DNA of 40,095 nucleotides from Chara braunii (GCA_003427395.1 BFEA01000262.1:2032244-2072338), one strand, 5' to 3'; shown: positions 19,613-30,126, counted from the stretch's first letter. Made by a program: numbers and translations. The notes: generated from the letters alone by a model not told the origin.

Positions 19613-20960
19613 CCCTACCATCAAAACTGCCTTACCTGATGGAAGGGCAAGTTTCTCAACGGCTGTGCCTTTGTCCCCCCACAGCCATAACGCGAACCAT
19701 CAGAATACTGAAATAACAGATTGCATGCATCGGCAAGATCTTCCGGGTTTCAACAACGAGAATGAAACTCTGCCACACGCGATCGAATGCTCCATGTTGA
19801 GAAAACTCAACCCAATAGGTAGGATGAGGCCCCTCGACTGCTTTGGACTATCGGAAAATAATTACAAAAAAAAAGCAGAGGCCAGTGCGATGCATCTTCC
19901 CTTGTTTGGTGAAGATCAAAACAGTTTCCCTCAACTCTGCAGTGGAGTAGACACAGCTAGTTTTAGGCTCCACCTCGCAGCTAGTTTTAGGCTCCACCTT
20001 GTACGCTAGAATTAATGGTAAGAGTAAGGGTCTGAACCGACGCTACAACTTAGCTAAAGAATTGTGAAAAAAATGGGATTTCACACCGTTCCGGTTTTGT
20101 GGGGGGCTCCAGTGGCAATGGCAAACCTTTTGGACGGTTGAGTACCAGGCAACACGCGCGTGAGAGCTGCAGTGAGGTTAGTTGGGAATGTCAAGCATTG
20201 CTTGACCCCTTCCCTGCCGCAAAAACAACGGACCTGAATTTTTTTTTTTTTTTTCCCATTGTTTTTTCATGCCCACCATGCGGTCGTGGAACGTCAGATC
20301 AGACCTTGCCCAGAAGATTCGCTGCCACGCTCATAAGACCTCCGTTTTCCGTGGGATACAATTTTTTCTCTTACGTCCCGTGGGGGCTGGCCTTCGCTCT
20401 TACGATGAACATGGGACTCTTAAGCTAAGTACTACTGTGGGGTCAGACTCTAAGATATACTCTGTGGAGGGAGGGGAAACAACTAGAAGAAAAAAGACAT
20501 ACTCGTTTCCATGAAGTCTTCCAGTTGAGCCAAGCAATGAAATAGATTTTTATTGCATCAACTGTTTTTCAGAGGGTAAGGGCATACATTGGACTCTTCC
20601 GTGGAGTTCTGGATGTAATTGCAGTCAGGTACATTTCAGATAGTAACAGTGAGTAGTTTTCACAACCAGAATGTCCGGAGGAGAATCTTTGCACTATCTG
20701 TCACATGCTTATAGCTTGGCCAACTAGGGACACGTCAGTATGCCAATGAAGTGCAGGTTGGCCCTCAGAGCTGAGAAAACTTTTGGCAGCAAAACAGATA
20801 TTGCACCAATGTACTCTGAATATAATGAGCAGTACATAATTATTTGAATATGGGAGTTTAGAATTATGAACTTAGGATCTTCCACATTAATAATATAATA
20901 ATGAATTTCAAACCTGGGGCTGTGGGCCCATGATGCTTTAGAGAGTCCGTGCTGACGTAA
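19610..20960. other. No recognisable gene
   Basis: Short frames without motifs. A 24-bp duplication (agctagttttaggctccacc) lies at 19955-20002. Confidence 0.45.
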
Positions 20961-20962
20961 CC

Positions 20963-20991
20963 TGCTGGTCAGGGAGAGGAGGATAACGTCC

Positions 20992-21035
<44 letters not shown>

Positions 21036-21081
21036 GTGCTGGTCAGGGAGATGAGGATTGTGTGTGTGTGTGTGTGTGTGN

Positions 21082-21159
<78 letters not shown>

Positions 21160-21243
21160 CTGGTCAGGGATATGAGGATAATGTGTGTGTGTGTGTGTGT
21201 GTGTGTGAGTGAGAGAGAGAGAGAGAGAAAGATAGAAAGAGAC
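20963..21243. repeat. Core-plus-microsatellite tandem array (GT)n(GA)n, 3 units
   Basis: The core tgctggtcaggga followed by atgaggat or gaggaggat starts at 20963, 21037 and 21158. Each core is followed by a GT run and then a GA run of differing length. One ambiguous base at 21081. Confidence 0.9.
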
Positions 21244-21948
21244 ACCTTTTTCTGAAGCAATTCAGTTAGGATTATGATGAGTGTACACGTCTCTTACTGG
21301 TAGAGCACTTTCCATCAACAATGCTGTACTGGCAACCAAATGGTAGAAAACAGCGTTCTGGGAGATACCAAAGAAGCAACTGAAGGAACTTAGAGCTGCG
21401 GTCACCGCCTATCTATGGAAAACGACCATGACCAAATCAAGTGCATGAAAAGGGTAGGATGGAGATATGTTACACAATCAAAGGAAGTGGGCGGCCTGGG
21501 CATACCGGACCCCGGGGTTGAGATTAAAGCCCTAATCTTCAAGTCATAAGCAGGATGCTAATGGCCAATGACCTTCCTTGGGTGAACCTTGCATACGTTC
21601 AGTTAAATCACCTTGCCCCCCAGTCCCCCATCACGAACTGTACCACCCACTAAGATGGTTAACCCTTAGTGACTGGTCTACACCAAGCCCTCCAAAAAAC
21701 AAAAGTGAGGGTACGACTTGTAGCAGCATCAGATGGGACCTCAGAAGAGACCCCCTTTGGGCAAATATTTTGCATCTGTGTAGAGAAATGGGACCAACTA
21801 AAAGACCCCGTCCCCAAGGTGTCATGAAGTCTGGAGACATCCGATATTTTGTAACCCGCAAATCTGCAATGCAAATGGACAACCGTTTTCACTTAAAACT
21901 GACTCGCGCTGGGTGACTGGGGTTACCAGAGGAATCTTTCTGCGAGGC

Positions 21949-22144
21949 GATTTGCGGGACTTGCACACCAGGACCTGGAAAACGCAGCAGCGACTGCACC
22001 CTTAAACGTATCAAGAATAGTACCGAAAACTTAAGCCAATCACAGATTTGCAGGACCTGCACACCAGGACCTGGAAAACGCAGCACGACTGCAGTCAACC
22101 TTTAAACGTATCAAGAATGGTAGTGTAAACTTATGCCAATCACA
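21949..22144. repeat. 96-bp tandem duplication inside LINE remnant
   Basis: gatttgcgggacttgcacac recurs as gatttgcaggacctgcacac at 22045. Both continue through caggacctggaaaacgcagc and aaacgtatcaagaat to gccaatcaca. Confidence 0.9.
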
Positions 22145-23387
22145 TGAAATGGTGCCGCTTTGGTGCACTCAAGAAGGGGACAACAATTCAAGTTAACGAC
22201 TGGGGTTACTATTGACCCCATGGACCACACCAATCACACCGTCATGGTTCTGTAGTTGCTAGGGGCAAGATGGATGAGATTGAAAAGGAATGTCCGTGCT
22301 ATGCAGAGATACATAAAGTGCTACCAGTGTATGCATACTGAGCAACAACAGGCTCGAGCGGGCTAGTGTCCAACATAACAATTAGAACGTCGAGAGACAG
22401 TTCGGTTCCTATCTACCGTTGGTGATTTGAAGAGAACTGAGAGAAGCCATCCCTAGTACATTCTTACCACCAACGATAATGAGAAAAGCTACGATTTGGT
22501 GTTGCTACGAATCCTGTAGACCATCCTCATGGAGGAGGAGAAGGACGTACAAAAGGAGGCTGAAGGTCCGTTTCTCCTTTTGGAAAACCAACCAAAGGTG
22601 GATTTAAAACAGTAGTACAGGATCGTACTCAGTCAATTCAATGGCTCACCAGAAAGAGGGTAGTCGGGAATATGGAGGATGAATTCTTTGCCCTTCCTGT
22701 TCGTGTGCTCCCCTTCGACCCGAAAGAATGGTATTGGCCAGGTAGCAGACCACTTCCAATATGGAAGTACACGGTCAACGAGGGACATAAACATGTGCAT
22801 CCAATCCATTCCTCCACTGAGAACGTTCGATGAAGATGAATCAGAGATTCACCACTATCAGTGGCTGACATTGAGGTTATACCTTGGTCAACCTATGCCC
22901 ACATCATACCCACTTCGCATAGAGCACTTCGGTGGCAAATCCTTCAGCGATGTCTGCCTACTCAGCACTGGCTGACATCACACACAAACAGAGCAGAAAG
23001 CGATCATATCGCCAATCTGCACACTGTGTGGGCCTACACCCAGCAGACATGCAGACTTGGAACATCTCCTACTTGCCTGTCCCACGACCCTCTAGACTTG
23101 GTGATGGTGGGGTGCACTATGGCACCACCTTTCCAACCAGAATTTCCAATGGGCCATCCGACTGGCCATTCCGACTGGCCATTACTGGGAAGACCTATTG
23201 ATTATCCTTCATCCTGGTCAACTATCCATTGCAATCTCCTTAAACACACTCACCTGGCCATTCTGATGGCCATTTGGAGAGGTGCTGTTCGGCCAAAAGG
23301 CAAGAAGGGGCCTTTAGTCTCCCGCAGTTCAAAACAGAAATATTAGACACCATCAGATCAAACAGGCACATAAGAGGCTCAAAGAAG

Positions 23388-23518
23388 AACTAAACAACGC
23401 GACGAATCAGGAGATCAGGCATCAGGCAATCATTGTGTAACTAAACAACGCGACGAATCAGGGCATCAGTGTGTAACTAAACAACGCGACGAATCAGGGC
23501 ATCAGGCAATCATTGTGT
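23388..23518. repeat. Three-copy tandem repeat inside LINE remnant
   Basis: aactaaacaacgcgacgaat starts at 23388, 23439 and 23475 (51- and 36-bp spacings). The middle copy lacks the caggcaatcatt part found in the other two. Confidence 0.93.
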
Positions 23519-23700
23519 TCAAAGACATCTGGCGGGATCCACACTGCAAAATGGCTGATCTGTGGGAAACAGGGACTCTGGTCTGGAAAAAATGGTCAGC
23601 AAATGAAAATCAGTGGCAACTCCGATTAGGAAGTTGCTTCTCGACTCCCATTAAAGGATGCTTAGAGGGACTGCCATTAGAAGTGAAAATAAACTGACGT

Positions 23701-24209
23701 TAACCCCTCGCAAGCCTCCTTCAAAATTGACACACATTCAAAATCCATCCCGCCCCATCCACCCCACAAAGGTATATTGTACACTTCGTATCATCTACCT
23801 GACCCTTACCTCACCCCCCCTCTACCCTCATGCTCCTCCAGACTCCCTCATTATTGCTCTCTCATGCGTTTATCTTGTCGCCTTTCCGACATCCTGACTC
23901 GAACCCTCCCCATTAAACAGGCCAGGTGGACCCACCAGTTTGGATTTCCCACAGGGATTTCCTCGTACATACAGATTCTGAGACAACCTACAGCATGTGT
24001 CTTCTGCAAAGAATGGAAATAAGGTCCACTGGCATAGTACCCTCGGGAACAGGGGCTGGTGGAGAAGAGATGCTACCCTTACCAACAAGCATATTTTGCT
24101 GAGGCCTGTCTACACAGGTTTACATGTCTTCGTCAAAAGTACATTCTGCATGGGCACGTAGTAGTATCATGGCACACAAAAATGTTACAGCTTTCTTTGT
24201 ACTTCATGG
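23701..24209. other. No recognisable gene
   Basis: Proline-rich and pyrimidine-rich frames follow the LINE end. IKQARWTHQFGFPTG and CVFCKEW near 23915-24020 might be retroelement remnants, but I cannot assign them. Confidence 0.35.
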
Positions 24210-24352
24210 GACGCTGGACCCAGTTTCCAGCAGGTGTCGCTCCCCACCAATAGAACGGAGCTACCAGAAGTAGGCCCTACGAGGGGAAGTTGCTCTTACC
24301 ACTTCCCCTAGTAGTCCGAAACTGGTTTTTGTTAAAAAAAATAAAAAATCCT
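24210..24352 (+). mobile_element. Short A-tailed dispersed repeat (family B), copy 1
   Basis: ggacccagtttccagcaggt, gtcgctccccaccaatagaa and later ctggtttttgtta then A-rich. About 45 bp of it matches the reverse of 26940-26990, and both copies end CTGGTTWTT before poly(A). Copy 1 carries about 55 extra bases in the middle. Confidence 0.5.
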
Positions 24353-24370
24353 CTTTTTTAGGCGCCTTTC

Positions 24371-24682
24371 TTAAGCGGAAATGGGCCACTTGTTTTGGTT
24401 TGGGTAGATTTCAATAGTGCCACGAATTCGAAAAGTAATAACAAGAATAGCGAGCCCAATAGCAGATTCTGCAGCAGCTACAGTTAATACGAATAAAGCA
24501 AATAATTGACCCATCATGTCATCTAGATAAACAGAAAAGACTAAAAAGTTCAAATTGACAGCAAGTAACATTAACTCAATTGACATTAACATAATAAGGA
24601 TATTCTTTCTATTTAAAAAGATTCCCCAAATACCTAAAAGAAAAAGAATCATTGAAAATGTTAAATATTTCACTAAATCCAT
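24371..24682 (-). CDS. nad4L: NADH dehydrogenase subunit 4L (mitochondrial type)
   Basis: A 103-codon intact frame starting [20 protein letters not shown]. Nad4L is a small membrane subunit of respiratory complex I in the inner mitochondrial membrane. The frame shows three hydrophobic helices (about residues 5-22, 28-52, 57-82) and the conserved [16 protein letters not shown] and [11 protein letters not shown] blocks, with the helix-2 and helix-3 glutamates used in proton transfer. The length agrees with the family (about 100 residues). The last 16 residues (after FRIRGTI) differ from the land-plant C-terminus as I remember it, and the gene lies in a nuclear context, so it is probably a transferred copy, recent enough to be unbroken. 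Expression is unlikely without nuclear signals. Confidence 0.93.
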   Translation of the reverse strand: MDLVKYLTFSMILFLLGIWGIFLNRKNILIMLMSIELMLLAVNLNFLVFSVYLDDMMGQLFALFVLTVAAAESAIGLAILVITFRIRGTIEIYPNQNKWPISA

Positions 24683-24768
24683 AATCCGATATTTGTATTT
24701 ATCCCCATTATCCCCGATAGTCGGATGTAATTATAATTAATGTTCCTATCTATATCAAAACAAACCTT

Positions 24769-24812
24769 TCAATCAATTCAATTCAATTCAATTCAATTCA
24801 ATTCAATTCAAT
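24769..24812. repeat. (CAATT)n microsatellite within the mitochondrial insert
   Basis: About seven to eight tandem copies of caatt between nad4L and the tRNA gene. Confidence 0.93.
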
Positions 24813-24875
24813 AATTGGAGAATTCAAGCGTATCGTATAGTATATATAAGCTTGAAGAAAGCATAGATAGACGAC

Positions 24876-24949
24876 TGGCGGAAGAGGGATTCGAACCCCC
24901 GACATGCGAATTATGATTCCGCTGTTCTAACCTACTAAACTATTCTGCC
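24876..24949 (-). tRNA. trnM-CAU: tRNA with CAU anticodon, elongator Met type (mitochondrial)
   Basis: A 74-nt cloverleaf on the minus strand: acceptor GGCAGAA with TTCCGCC, anticodon arm GCGGA-ATCATAA-TTCGC (CAU in the loop), T arm GGGGG-TTCGAAT-CCCTC and discriminator A. The anticodon stem lacks the three G-C pairs of an initiator, so elongator Met is most likely; tRNA-Ile(CAU) is the alternative. The fourth acceptor pair is A-C, a mismatch, and the anticodon stem has a G-T pair. Both fit G-to-A or C-to-T decay of a nuclear copy, or mitochondrial editing. Confidence 0.85.
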
Positions 24950-24955
24950 TTGAAC

Positions 24956-25423
24956 CACTTGACATTTCCCCTGGTGGGGTTTGACAAATGGTAAACAATA
25001 AACTGACCAGTTTTGGCTAACAAAAGAAGTGAGGAAAGATAGAAAGAAATTGAAGGACTGCAGACACCGTTCCTTGTGGAGGTCCACTACACATGCAGTT
25101 GAGTGAGAAATGTCCACAGTCTTCTTGATGACAAGGTTTTTCTTTTCCTTTTAGTTTCTTCAGTGTAAACTACCAGAGCAGAGAAGTAATGGCAGGAAAA
25201 GCATGGAATAACGGAGTCGTCATAGCAAATTTGTTGAGGAGCTGTAGCATGCTGAGGTTATTTATTTCTCATCAATGTAGAAGTGTTTGGTGAACCAAAA
25301 ATGATTTTGCCTAAACAAATAAAAAGGATATGCAAAAATAAACTAGTTTGGACTCAACAAGAAAGAATTGAGTGAGAGTGACGCTGCTGCTCCTCACCAA
25401 GTGATCAAGTGTATTGAGACCGG
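24956..25423. other. No recognisable gene
   Basis: AT-moderate sequence without frames or motifs I can name. Confidence 0.5.
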
Positions 25424-27020
25424 ATGTGCGAACCGAACGTTCGAAGATCCGAGTTTGAAGATCGGCGTATTCGTCAGACGACGACTGTAGGTATGGGAGA
25501 GGAAGGGGTAGTGGACGAGGCAGGGGACAGTGGTCGAATTGTAGCCATTACTGGATGGACTATCAAGCGGTTACCCTGCCAGCTACGCTATTGTTATCAG
25601 CCCAACAATAGTACCCACCCCCCGTGCCTCCACCTCGCTACCCATAACCAGCATGTGGGTGGGTGCCACCATCGATTCCCCTACTACCACGTTCACCGAC
25701 GCCTCCACACGAATGGAATCACGGTCAGCAAGGCTACCATCAAAAGGCTCCAGCGGCGAACACTTTTTCGCTCCTTGGTAACCACACATAGTTTACGTGC
25801 GAGCACCTGGAGCTCATTGAAAAGTAAACAAGGAACCTAGAAACGATGTGGTAAGGCTGCAACTAAGACCGAAGATGGTGAGCTTCAATTGAAGACATGG
25901 CTTTGAGGACAACTCCGACCCTTCATTGAAGAAAATCACAAACAAGCGCGATGGGGGCGATGAAATCTCGAAAGAAGCCGAGTGCGAGTGCAATAGGATG
26001 GCGAAGAAGATTCTCGAATTGGAAGGGAAAGGAAGTAAGTAGTTTGGAAGCAATGAGAAAAGGAAGACAGGAATGAGTGTCAAGTCTCCCTGACCGGAGA
26101 GGTAGAAATCAAGATCCCAAACTTGGAGTGGTGGGATCAAGATGAGGCAACGACGTATCGATGTATCCTCTAACGAGGATGATACGAAGGGGCGCCTGGA
26201 AAGGATCGAGTGAACGAACATGGAAATTGTTAATCATATCAAGATTGATGATGTGATGTGCATGCTCTCAATGATCATTGGGAAAGTTCGGGGAGCTATA
26301 GGGGGTGAGATCCAGGATAAGAACAAGATAGCAAACATGGTTGTAAACAAGGAAGAAGGGAGCAAAGATAGGTGGCAAGGAGGATAAGCTGATAATTAAC
26401 CGAGGGATTAGTGGCAAGGGTGAGAAGGAGGAGGTTGGGATCGTAGAAATACATGCGACAACGATGAGACCACTACATGGACATGAATGGCAAGAAAATC
26501 AAGAGTGTTTGCTTGAAGAGGAACATTAAATGGGAACGGAAGGATAAAGGGGTTTGGGAGCTTCCAAAGCACGATACTGACGAGTTTACTAAGTTGACCG
26601 CGGGAACTCGACGGCCCCAAGGGCGATGATGACAAGGTTTGTGGAAACTAGATCTCCAAACGTAGGCTCCTACGCCCCTCGTGTCGGATCAGCAACGCTA
26701 TCCTGGGCAGCAACAGTAATGCACGACAAGAACTTAAAAAAACTTTCAGATTTGGAACCATCCTAGCTTGTGTCTATGGTTTCTACGGATGGGGAAATAG
26801 TGTCGTGAAGTACTGGCTAAATTTGGATAGTTGGGATCGTTTTTTGGAACCAGGCTTCATGCGTAAGATTTGGCCGCCTGTGGTTTTTGCTAGGGATGGT
26901 ATGGACTAGATGAAGATTTTTTTTTTTTTTTTTTTTTTTTAATAACCAGTGCTCCATCTATTGGTGGGGAGCGTCGCCTGCTGGAAACCGGGTCTCGAAA
27001 TTTGCTAAAGGAAAAATTTG
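25424..27020. other. Degenerate, possibly retroelement-derived sequence
   Basis: One plus-strand frame near 25480-25540 reads YGRGRGSGRGRGQWSNC, an Arg/Gly-rich stretch as in some ORF1/gag proteins. Downstream frames are rich in K, R and E (for example AMKSRKKPSASAIGWRRRFS near 25960-26020) but full of stops. I cannot assign a family. The T-run at 26918-26940 belongs to the A-tailed repeat annotated separately. Confidence 0.3.
26918..27000 (-). mobile_element. Short A-tailed dispersed repeat (family B), copy 2
   Basis: On the minus strand: GAGACCCGGTTTCCAGCAGG, CGACGCTCCCCACCAATAGA, TGGAGCACTGGTTATT then an A-run of about 22. Same order as 24210-24352. Probably a SINE-like retroposon; no clear Pol III boxes seen. 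Confidence 0.5.
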
Positions 27021-27024
27021 GTCC

Positions 27025-27178
27025 TTAAAGCACCCATACAGCCGGCTATTGGCCGCGAGCCCCTTTCGAAGGCCGCCCGCCGCCAATTCATTTTATCTAC
27101 GGCGCTCGGCCTCCTAAATTTTTGGACAGGCTCAAAACAAGTGCTCCAGTTGCCTGGGGCCATGTACTGGTGGTTTAA
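27025..27178 (+). mobile_element. MITE-like element, TTAA family II, copy 2
   Basis: Bounded by TTAA at 27025-27028 and 27175-27178. The right end read inward is TTAAACCACCAGTACATGGC, nearly identical to family II; the left end is TTAAAGCACCCATACAG, more diverged. The sub-terminal GGCTATTGGCCGC matches the other family II left ends. About 154 bp. Confidence 0.66.
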
Positions 27179-27343
27179 GAATTCAATTCTCAGGGGGCAA
27201 TCAATGGGCTTCGTCTTGGAGACTGGTTAAGCTGGTATATGACGATTCCAAGCTTAGAATTGGCTCTAGATGTTTTATGTTGAAGGATTTGAAAGCTAAA
27301 TTTGAATTGGGTGGGGAATGGGAATTTACCTGCTTAGCAAGAA

Positions 27344-27475
27344 CGAAATCTGAATCGGATCGAAGGAAATATTAGTTGATATCTCTACTGCGCGCACCAT
27401 GGAAGGACATTGTGGGAAGAAACACCGAATATGAATGGGATCGAACGAAATTTGAGTTGATATCTTTATTGCACT
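27344..27475. repeat. Imperfect direct repeat, about 83-bp spacing
   Basis: gaaatctgaatcggatcgaa with gttgatatctctactgc recurs as gaatatgaatgggatcgaac with gttgatatctttattgc about 83 bp later. Confidence 0.75.
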
Positions 27476-27647
27476 AATCTGTTTGTTGAAAGGCTTGAAA
27501 AGTGTGAACACTAAGAGGGGTAGGAATATCATACATTGACTGATTTCAACTGAACTGAAGACAAGACTTCGGTTGAACCCTAGGCAAAGGATTGTAATTA
27601 AGCTACCCAACATTGAGAAAAAAAGTGGTTAGATCCGAATTTTGTGA

Positions 27648-28022
27648 TTGGATTCAGATGAAGGTTGGTTCGGGGGAGATGTGAACTTGATGCAGAGGAA
27701 ACTATGGACCGTCTGGACTAAGGCAAAGTCCATAGCCTACCTACTACATAACTATAACATACACGCCACAGATTCTTCGCTGGTGTGCGTGTGTCATAGG
27801 TTTGAACTGCCCATGGAGGGGCATGTTTGGGTAAGACTCGACGATATCCCGGATATCAAACCTTTTGTCTATAATTCACGTGACCCTCCTTATGCAGGCC
27901 AAATGATTGATATTGCTGAAATAAATAAAGGATGGCAAATAGCCTTGAAGTGTTTTGGAAAATTGGAGTGTGTGATGTTCGTAGGATATCCCCTCTTCGG
28001 TTTACTAGAGCAAATTCTATGA
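27648..28022 (+). CDS. Unidentified 124-codon frame, possibly retroelement N-terminal part
   Basis: I do not recognise this frame. It reads CVCHRFELPMEGHVWVRLDD, then IPDIKPFVYNSRDPPYAGQ and EINKGWQIALKCFGKLE. Composition looks like real protein (W, C and H present, no simple repeat), and it is among the longest open frames here not explained by a repeat. It lies 3 kb upstream of, and on the same strand as, the reverse transcriptase at 31.1-32.3 kb, so it may be the N-terminal part of that element split by later insertions. It may equally be an unrelated gene fragment. Confidence 0.35.
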   Translation: MDSDEGWFGGDVNLMQRKLWTVWTKAKSIAYLLHNYNIHATDSSLVCVCHRFELPMEGHVWVRLDDIPDIKPFVYNSRDPPYAGQMIDIAEINKGWQIALKCFGKLECVMFVGYPLFGLLEQIL

Positions 28023-28335
28023 TTTTGGACTTGTGTGAGCACGAATTGGGCATCGGGGAAGCATTCAGCAGGCTTGTGATGCCTCCCTTAGCTCGGAATC
28101 CAAGGGCAACCCTCATTTCAATGTCCTGTCCTCTACTATGTTGGGATGAGGAAGGCATTCAATAAGAACAGTGATTTTGAGCGTGTGAATAAACCGGATA
28201 TCGATGCCTCTAATAGAGGGTCTCGCATGAGCGTCCCATGTGATCCCCCGTTCACAGTGTTGGGAAAGTACAAAATGGGCCCACGGCCCGTGTGGGGAGC
28301 GGTCGAGCAGGCCCCAGCGCTCTACTTTTGTTTCT

Positions 28336-28475
28336 AGTTTGGCGGTGAGTGTTCGAACATCAATTTTCCGTGGATCTTTTTTTTGCACCCGACTATTGTT
28401 TCGAGTCTGGCGGTGAGTGTTCAATTATTGTTTTTCCGCAACAAAATTTTTGAGTCTGGCGGTGACTGTTCGGGC
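28336..28475. repeat. Three diverged copies of a roughly 20-bp motif
   Basis: gtttggcggtgagtgttc (28336), gtctggcggtgagtgttc (28405) and gtctggcggtgactgttc (28454), spaced 69 and 49 bp apart; two are followed by a tttttccg block. Confidence 0.85.
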
Positions 28476-28888
28476 CGAGGTTGGTTCGAGGTGTGAATGG
28501 AGTTTGGGCGGCGCGATTGTGCAACAATCGTGTGGAACACTTGGGCGGAAGGCTGCTGTTGGCGCGATTTTATGAACGGTTTTTTTTTTGGCCGCGGGTT
28601 TGTGGACTGAATCTACGAGTGTGGCAGTGTATATCTCCATGTTCTGGAAAAAGATTCATTCGATTTTTCTCATCCTATCGATGGAAGTGGCATGAGGCCA
28701 GCCGCGAGGTTGGAGACTACTTCTCTCTACCTCTCTCTTTATCGATAAAAGAAGCCTCTCTCTCTCTCTCTTTGCGTGCATGGCGAGAAAACAATGTATA
28801 TTTCCATATTCTAGTGCAAGATTTATTCTGATTTTGCTCATCCTATCGATGGAAGTAGCCTCTCTCCATCTCTCTGCGTGCATGGCTG

Positions 28889-28925
<37 letters not shown>

Positions 28926-29393
28926 NNNNNNNNNNNNNNNNNNNNNNNNNNNNNNNNNNNNNNNNNNNNNNNNNNNNNNNNNNNNNNNNNNNNNNNNNNN
29001 NNNNNNNNNNNNNNNNNNNNNNNNNNNNNNNNNNNNNNNNNNNNNNNNNNNNNNNNNNNNNNNNNNNNNNNNNNNNNNNNNNNNNNNNNNNNNNNNNNNN
29101 NNNNNNNNNNNNNNNNNNNNNNNNNNNNNNNNNNNNNNNNNNNNNNNNNNNNNNNNNNNNNNNNNNNNNNNNNNNNNNNNNNNNNNNNNNNNNNNNNNNN
29201 NNNNNNNNNNNNNNNNNNNNNNNNNNNNNNNNNNNNNNNNNNNNNNNNNNNNNNNNNNNNNNNNNNNNNNNNNNNNNNNNNNNNNNNNNNNNNNNNNNNN
29301 NNNNNNNNNNNNNNNNNNNNNNNNNNNNNNNNNNNNNNNNNNNNNNNNNNNNNNNNNNNNNNNNNNNNNNNNNNNNNNNNNNNNNNNNNNNNN
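28926..29393. other. Assembly gap (468 N)
   Basis: All bases N, bordered by (CA)n on the left and CT/(TCTA)n on the right, so the missing part is probably more of the same microsatellite array. Confidence 0.99.
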
Positions 29394-29399
29394 TCTCTC

Positions 29400-29454
<55 letters not shown>

Positions 29455-29508
29455 CTCACACACACACACTCACACACACACACACACACAAACAAACAAA
29501 CAAACAAA
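29394..29508. repeat. (TCTA)n-(CA)n-(CAAA)n compound microsatellite
   Basis: TATC tetranucleotides to about 29453, then CA repeats with one interruption, then CAAA repeats. Confidence 0.95.
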
Positions 29509-29810
29509 TGTGTGAATGTATATTTCCATGTTCTAGCGGTAGAATTCATTCGATGTTGCTCATCCTATCGATGGAAGTATCATGAGGCAACCCGCCAGGT
29601 TGGAGACATACCTGTTCTCTCTCTCTCATACACACAAAAAAAAAGGGTGGTAGTGTAGATACTAGATTTCCATGTTGTGGTTGAAGTTTCGTTTCGATTT
29701 TGCTCATCCTACACACACACACACACAAACCGACATTGCCGCGCTTCCCCAAATGAGCAAAATGGCATTGAATCTTCCCCTAGAACATGGAAGTATCCAT
29801 TGCCACTACG

Positions 29811-29860
29811 TGGAAATATACACTGCCACAGATCGAAAAATGTGGCAGTGTATATTTCCA
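29811..29860. repeat. Perfect 20-bp hairpin between inverted core units
   Basis: tggaaatatacactgccaca, ten-base loop gatcgaaaaa, then the exact reverse complement. It marks the junction where one core unit of the array is inverted against the next. Confidence 0.95.
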
Positions 29861-29906
29861 TGTTCTACTAACAAATTCATTCCCGTTTTGCTCATTCATA
29901 GGATGG

Positions 29907-29910
<4 letters not shown>

Positions 29911-29982
<72 letters not shown>
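29911..29982. repeat. (CT)n microsatellite
   Basis: 72 bp of pure CT directly after a core unit of the array. Confidence 0.97.
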
Positions 29983-29984
<2 letters not shown>

Positions 29985-30126
29985 CGTGTTTGCATGCGTG
30001 AATGAACATTTGCATCTGATAGCTCCTTAGTCCATACTCTCACCGGGATTCTTTTCAATGTATCTTTCCGTCACGGTGTATCTTCCTATTTTCTTGCGGA
30101 AGATTCCTTCTCATTTTGCACATTGG

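Larger units (their letters stand above)
21290..23700 (+). pseudogene. LINE (non-LTR retrotransposon) ORF2 C-terminal region, decayed
   Basis: Ordered fragments in shifting frames match the segment after the RT palm and the terminal region of plant LINEs: QLKELRAAVTAYLW (about 21375-21416), then VGWRYVTQSKEVGGLGIPDP (about 21449-21508, the conserved GGLGI block), MLMANDLPWVNLAYVQL (about 21555-21605), a weak middle, RALRWQILQRCLPTQHWLTS (about 22910-22980, the RVT zinc-binding region start), and WETGTLVWKKWSANENQW near 23560. Stops, frameshifts and two internal tandem duplications (21949-22144; 23388-23518) make it non-functional. The catalytic RT motifs lie upstream and were not found. Confidence 0.7.
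24360..24955 (-). mobile_element. Mitochondrial DNA insertion (NUMT)
   Basis: A distinctly AT-rich island holding a mitochondrial-type nad4L and a bacterial-type tRNA(CAU) on the same strand, with a (CAATT)n run between. It is flanked on both sides by nuclear repeats (A-tailed repeat on the left, non-organellar sequence on the right). Boundaries are approximate. Gene content is organellar; that it sits in nuclear DNA is inferred from the flanks, and a mis-assembly is possible. Confidence 0.75.
28621..30122. repeat. Roughly 70-bp core array alternating with microsatellites
   Basis: The core gtggcagtgtatatttccat followed by gttct, a variable run, ttcattcgattttgctcat and cctatcgatggaagt occurs at 28621, 28792, about 29507, 29647 and 29842. 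It recurs more diverged at about 30056 and inverted at about 29748-29829. Between cores lie (CT)n, (CA)n and (TCTA)n runs and a tgcgtgcatgg spacer. A 468-bp gap sits inside the array. Confidence 0.85.

Noticed and set aside
28780-29658. 292-codon plus-strand frame
   Set aside because: Crosses the second gap and CA/TCTA microsatellites; not coding.
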